From: a virus
DNA length: 43,682 bases
Reading direction: 5' to 3' (one strand)
IMG/VR virus record: IMGVR_UViG_3300043419_000578
Coordinates: 1 to 43,682 of that record
Numbering within the stretch: position 1 is the stretch's first letter; the number at the start of each line of letters is the position of its first letter. Both the position numbers and the translations under genes were made by a program. The notes below the pieces were generated by a model. The model ran no database searches. It had not been told where the DNA came from and worked only from the letters and a program-made list of their open reading frames with translations. This document shows positions 40,995-43,682 of this stretch, in pieces.

Positions 40995-42439
40995 GTATAA
41001 TATTAGGAATAAATGAAACTTCGCATGATGCTTCAGTATCTTTAATTAAAGATGGGGAGATATTGTTTGCTGGTCATTCAGAAAGATATAGTAAGCAAAA
41101 AAATGACTGGTATATTAACGATAGCCTGATTCAAGACGCATTGTCTTACGGTAGACCAGACCACATAGCCTACTACGAGAAACCGCTTCTAAAGGCCTCT
41201 AGGCTATTTCTAAGGGGTGGTTTTGGAGACTGGAAGCCCAAGTTCGACTTGCCAGGAGTTCCAAGGAAATCATTTAGCCATCACTACTCACATGCAGCAG
41301 CTGGATATTACACCAGCCAATTTAATAATGCGGCTATAGTAGTTCTTGATGCTATAGGAGAATACAATACATCTACTATTTGGGTAGGAGATGGGGAAAA
41401 CATTAGTCTTAAATATAAGCAAAATTATCCAGTAAGCTTTGGCTTATTCTATTCAGCATTTACTAAGCTTATAGGGCTAATGCCAAACCAAGAAGAATAT
41501 ATTATGATGGGAATGGCTGCCTACGGTGATTGGACAAGATACTACAAGGATGTAGATTCTTACTTCCCCTCATATAGCCATCAAAAATATAATTTTCATA
41601 AAGGAATAAATGACTGGGGCCCCATATTGTCAGATCAAGATAGGTTTGACATTGCTGCTGCAGTTCAAGTTGTTTACGAACAAAGACTAAATGATTTTAT
41701 GCGTATGGCTAAATCAATTACTGGCAAAGACAATCTGGTTTTTATGGGTGGATGTGCATTAAACTCATCAGCAAACACATTGCTTTGGAAGATATTTAAG
41801 GACATATGGATTATGCCAAACCCAGGAGATGCTGGTTCATCATTAGGAGCGGCAGCCGCTCTTTATGGTAAACATCTAGAGTGGAAGACACCGTATTTGG
41901 GCTACGACATGGGTGGCGAATATCCAATCAATAAAATACTTGCAGAGCTAAAGAACAATAAAATAGCGGCGGTGGCAACTGGAAGAGCAGAATATGGTCC
42001 TAGAGCTCTAGGTAACAGGAGTATATTGGCTGATCCTAGAGATCCAAACATTAAAGACAAAGTTAATATGATTAAGCAGAGAGAGCAATTCAGGCCTTTT
42101 GCACCAGTAGTTTTAGAAGAGTTTGCAAGTGAATGGTTTGACATGGACTTTGCCTCTCCTTATATGCAATATACTGTTAAGTGTAAACAGCCAGACAAGA
42201 TACCTTCAGTTGTTCATAAAGATGGAACTTCTAGAGTACAAACAGTAAATAGAGATCAACATCCAGGGCTGCACATGCTTTTGAGAAAGTGGTATTGGGA
42301 TACTGGATGTCCAGTACTTTTAAATACTAGTTTAAATATTAAAGGTCAGCCTTTATTAAATGATGAGCAAGATGCTATTGACTGGCAGGCGCACTACGGG
42401 TATAATATAATAACAGGCGCCAGTAGCTTAGTTGGTTAA
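40991..42439 (+). CDS. NodU/TobZ-type carbamoyltransferase
   Basis: 482 residues. The N-terminal Kae1-like domain begins ILGINETSHDASVSLI. It has a metal site of His97-His98-x2-His101 with Asp120 (FSHHYSH, VVLDAIG), and MGGCALNSSAN. The C-terminal carbamoyltransferase domain carries AEYGPRALGNRSILADPR and FRPFAPVVLEE, hallmarks of the family. The reaction moves a carbamoyl group from carbamoyl phosphate, through carbamoyl-AMP, to a hydroxyl on a sugar or modified base. It is shorter than NodU (about 560). Known phage relatives carbamoylate hydroxymethylcytosine in DNA, but no hydroxymethylase is visible here, so a glycan target is also possible. Its last 23 bases overlap a tRNA gene. Confidence 0.9.
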   Translation: MSIILGINETSHDASVSLIKDGEILFAGHSERYSKQKNDWYINDSLIQDALSYGRPDHIAYYEKPLLKASRLFLRGGFGDWKPKFDLPGVPRKSFSHHYSHAAAGYYTSQFNNAAIVVLDAIGEYNTSTIWVGDGENISLKYKQNYPVSFGLFYSAFTKLIGLMPNQEEYIMMGMAAYGDWTRYYKDVDSYFPSYSHQKYNFHKGINDWGPILSDQDRFDIAAAVQVVYEQRLNDFMRMAKSITGKDNLVFMGGCALNSSANTLLWKIFKDIWIMPNPGDAGSSLGAAAALYGKHLEWKTPYLGYDMGGEYPINKILAELKNNKIAAVATGRAEYGPRALGNRSILADPRDPNIKDKVNMIKQREQFRPFAPVVLEEFASEWFDMDFASPYMQYTVKCKQPDKIPSVVHKDGTSRVQTVNRDQHPGLHMLLRKWYWDTGCPVLLNTSLNIKGQPLLNDEQDAIDWQAHYGYNIITGASSLVG

Positions 42440-42490
42440 AGCCCCGAACTCATAATTCGGTAATCGTAGGTTCGAGTCCTACCTGCCGCA
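42417..42490 (+). tRNA. tRNA with CAT anticodon (Met elongator or Ile2)
   Basis: Full cloverleaf of 74 bases: acceptor GCGCCAG/CTGCCGC with one C:C mismatch in the middle, D stem GCTT/AAGC, anticodon stem CCGAA/TTCGG with loop CTCATAA, T stem GTAGG/CCTAC with loop TTCGAGT, discriminator A. The G1:C72 pair rules out an initiator tRNA. CAT could mean elongator Met or, if lysidine-modified, Ile for ATA codons, which are abundant in this AT-rich phage. CCA is not encoded. The first 23 bases also encode the C-terminus and stop codon of the carbamoyltransferase. Confidence 0.92.
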
Positions 42491-42494
42491 CTGA

Positions 42495-42566
42495 ACCTTT
42501 GTAGCTCAGCGGAAGAGCAACAGACTTCTAATCTGTAGGTCGCTGGTTCGATCCCAGCCAGGGGTA
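42495..42566 (+). tRNA. tRNA-Arg (TCT anticodon)
   Basis: Full cloverleaf of 72 bases: acceptor ACCTTTG/CAGGGGT with two G:T pairs, D stem GCTC/GAGC, anticodon stem ACAGA/TCTGT with loop CTTCTAA, T stem GCTGG/CCAGC with loop TTCGATC, discriminator A. It begins four bases after the first tRNA, and CCA is not encoded. It reads AGA, the main arginine codon in most phage genes of this window. Confidence 0.95.
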
Positions 42567-42595
42567 CAATTAATTAAATTATAGAGAGAGAGCAA

Positions 42596-43519
42596 ATGTC
42601 AAAAGATAGCGATATGCTAAATTGGGAAAATCTTTTAATACAAGATATAAGGCTGGCTGGGTATGGAATACATAGCGAGGACATTATCCCTATTGAGTAT
42701 GCTAAAAATAATCTTGGATACAGAAGCCAGCCATTTGAAAATAAAGCTGATATGTTATTTATAGGAGATTCATTTACTAGAGGTGATGGACTTCCACTAG
42801 AGTATGTATACACAGATATATTGTCAAAGAAATTAAATTTAAGTTTCTCTTCCTTAGCAACTGGAGGAGATTCTATGGCAGGGCAGATAGCCAAATGTTT
42901 TTTTTATTTTAAAAAATACGGAAACCCTAAAGCAATTGTTGCCTTATTCCCAATGAATAGATTTGCATACCCGTATTTATCTGGAGAAATGGAAAATGCT
43001 CCTTCTAACATGAAGCAGGCCAAAACGTTTAATTCTCCTGAAACCGAAGATAGTTACATATTAAGCACAGACATATACCTATATAGCGTAGCAAAATATG
43101 CTAAGGCTCCGTATGCAGCAGAAGAAATAATTTCAAATAAACTTGCTTTTTTTTATGATAGGATTATGCTTGATGCACTAGAACAGTACTGTGAAACTAA
43201 TAATATTATTTTTACTTGGAGCGTTTGGAATCAAAAATATCAAGGTGGGCTATACCAGCAAATTGAAAAAAAATACCCTGGGTATCATAAAAATTACTGC
43301 TGGATAGAAGCAAATTCATGGGTAAGGCAGGGAGATATTGTGGCTCCATTAGACGAAAAGGTCACCTGTCACCTAGAGATTAGTGATGAAATGCTATTCA
43401 ATATTGCCGCAGACAGGGTTAAGAATAATGGTAGAGGGGCTCATAATGGCTTCCATTGGCATATTCATGCCGCAGAAGACCTTTATAGGCACATAGAACA
43501 AAAATTAAAAATGGTATAA
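42596..43519 (+). CDS. SGNH/GDSL-family hydrolase, copy 2
   Basis: 307 residues. A canonical block I, FIGDSFTRGDGL, gives Asp58-Ser59, block II-like ATGGDSMAGQ follows, and the C-terminus has GFHWHIHAAEDLYRHIE with the block V histidine. It is paralogous to the hydrolase at 40.0 kb, with the same order of motifs and similar spacing from the N-terminus to the nucleophile (59 versus 57). Copy 2 keeps the GDS form whereas copy 1 has GCS. The ATG is preceded by AGAGAGAGAG, a fair ribosome site, 30 bases after the tRNA-Arg gene. Esterase or O-acyltransferase action on a cell-surface or virion glycan is the best guess. Confidence 0.78.
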   Translation: MSKDSDMLNWENLLIQDIRLAGYGIHSEDIIPIEYAKNNLGYRSQPFENKADMLFIGDSFTRGDGLPLEYVYTDILSKKLNLSFSSLATGGDSMAGQIAKCFFYFKKYGNPKAIVALFPMNRFAYPYLSGEMENAPSNMKQAKTFNSPETEDSYILSTDIYLYSVAKYAKAPYAAEEIISNKLAFFYDRIMLDALEQYCETNNIIFTWSVWNQKYQGGLYQQIEKKYPGYHKNYCWIEANSWVRQGDIVAPLDEKVTCHLEISDEMLFNIAADRVKNNGRGAHNGFHWHIHAAEDLYRHIEQKLKMV

Positions 43520-43520
43520 T
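43510..43520 (+). promoter_or_regulatory. Extended -10 promoter for the endolysin gene
   Basis: AATGGTATAAT, with a perfect TATAAT at 43515-43520 and TGG before it. A good -35 is not seen. The core is shared with promoters at 16926, 21009 and 30685. The predicted start near 43527 gives a short leader with GGGAGA ahead of the ATG at 43563. Confidence 0.65.
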
Positions 43521-43562
43521 AAAGACATTAAGTGCATTAATATTAGAAATGGGAGAAAAAAA

Positions 43563-43682
43563 ATGTCAGTAAAAGGAAGCCTTGAAGCAATCATTGAGGT
43601 TGCAAAGAAAGAAATTGGGACAATTGAAGGTCCAAAAGATAATGAGACAAAATATGGTAAGTGGACAGGTGCAAACTTTCTT
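43563..43682 (+). CDS. Endolysin, N-terminal part (cut by the window edge)
   Basis: 40 residues are present: MSVKGSLEAIIEVAKKEIGT, then IEGPKDNETKYGKWTGANFL. A helix with AKKEIGT, then the EGPKDNETKYGKW segment, is the typical start of CHAP-type peptidoglycan amidase/endopeptidases of phages, where the catalytic Cys follows shortly. That Cys is beyond the window. GGGAGA 6 to 12 bases upstream and an extended -10 promoter support the start. It would degrade the wall of a Gram-positive host at lysis. Confidence 0.72.
   Translation, partial: MSVKGSLEAIIEVAKKEIGTIEGPKDNETKYGKWTGANFL

Noticed and set aside
42565-42570. TACAAT at the tRNA-Arg end as a -10 box for the second SGNH gene
   Set aside because: No -35 at a suitable distance, and the bases are part of the tRNA acceptor stem. 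Co-transcription with the tRNAs is simpler.
1-43682. Lysogeny module, transposon or insertion sequence
   Set aside because: No integrase, transposase, C1-type repressor or terminal inverted repeats were found. The HTH proteins present are too small or wrongly placed to indicate lysogeny.

Overview
The window is a contiguous, gene-dense piece of a tailed double-stranded DNA phage genome. It is AT-rich, every supported gene lies on the + strand, and most neighbouring genes overlap by 1 to 20 bases. A 2935-residue tape measure protein followed by flexible-tail proteins points to a siphovirus with a very long tail. No integrase, excisionase/repressor pair or partition gene is visible, so a lytic lifestyle is the simplest reading. 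The host is probably a low-to-moderate GC actinobacterium. This rests on connector and tail chaperone proteins of actinophage flavour, TTG/GTG starts, sigma70-type promoters and several genes that appear to be leaderless. It is an inference, not a proof.

Layout. (1) 1-20.8 kb, virion assembly: the tail end of a head gene, head-tail connector, head closure, neck and tail terminator proteins, the major tail protein, a two-frame tail assembly chaperone with a clear -1 slippery site, the giant tape measure protein, and tail-tip and fibre proteins ending in a fibre with a self-cleaving S74-type chaperone. (2) 20.8-23.7 kb, small zinc proteins, a coiled-coil peptide, a metallophosphoesterase behind an unusual palindromic leader, and HTH and zinc-finger proteins. 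(3) 23.7-31.9 kb, a nearly self-sufficient replication module: DnaB-type helicase, DnaG-type primase, a gp32-like ssDNA-binding protein, a complete PHP-type DNA polymerase III alpha subunit and RecA. (4) 31.9-36.7 kb, two Fe(II)/2-oxoglutarate oxygenases around a DUF6065-like protein, two candidate junction resolvases, a Cas4/RecB-like nuclease and small DNA-binding proteins. (5) 36.7-39.9 kb, packaging: probable small terminase, a third oxygenase wedged between the subunits, and the large terminase. (6) 39.9-43.5 kb, an accessory island: two paralogous SGNH hydrolases flanking a NodU/TobZ-type carbamoyltransferase and two tRNA genes (CAT and TCT anticodons), the first tRNA overlapping the end of the carbamoyltransferase gene. 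(7) The window closes with the start of an endolysin gene. Portal and capsid genes would lie beyond the right edge or, if the genome is circularly permuted, wrap to the left edge.

Regulation is unusually legible. Several promoters share an extended -10 element (AATGGTA followed by TACT, TAAT or GAAT-like ends), others are close to TTGACA-17-TATAAT, and three place the -10 box six bases before an ATG, predicting leaderless transcripts. Two strong intrinsic terminators follow genes expected to be very highly expressed (major tail protein and ssDNA-binding protein). These genes also favour CGT arginine codons while most of the phage uses AGA, for which the phage encodes its own tRNA.

The most interesting candidates for new biology are the SGNH-carbamoyltransferase-tRNA-SGNH island, the oxygenase genes embedded in packaging and recombination modules, and enzyme-like modules inserted in the tape measure protein.
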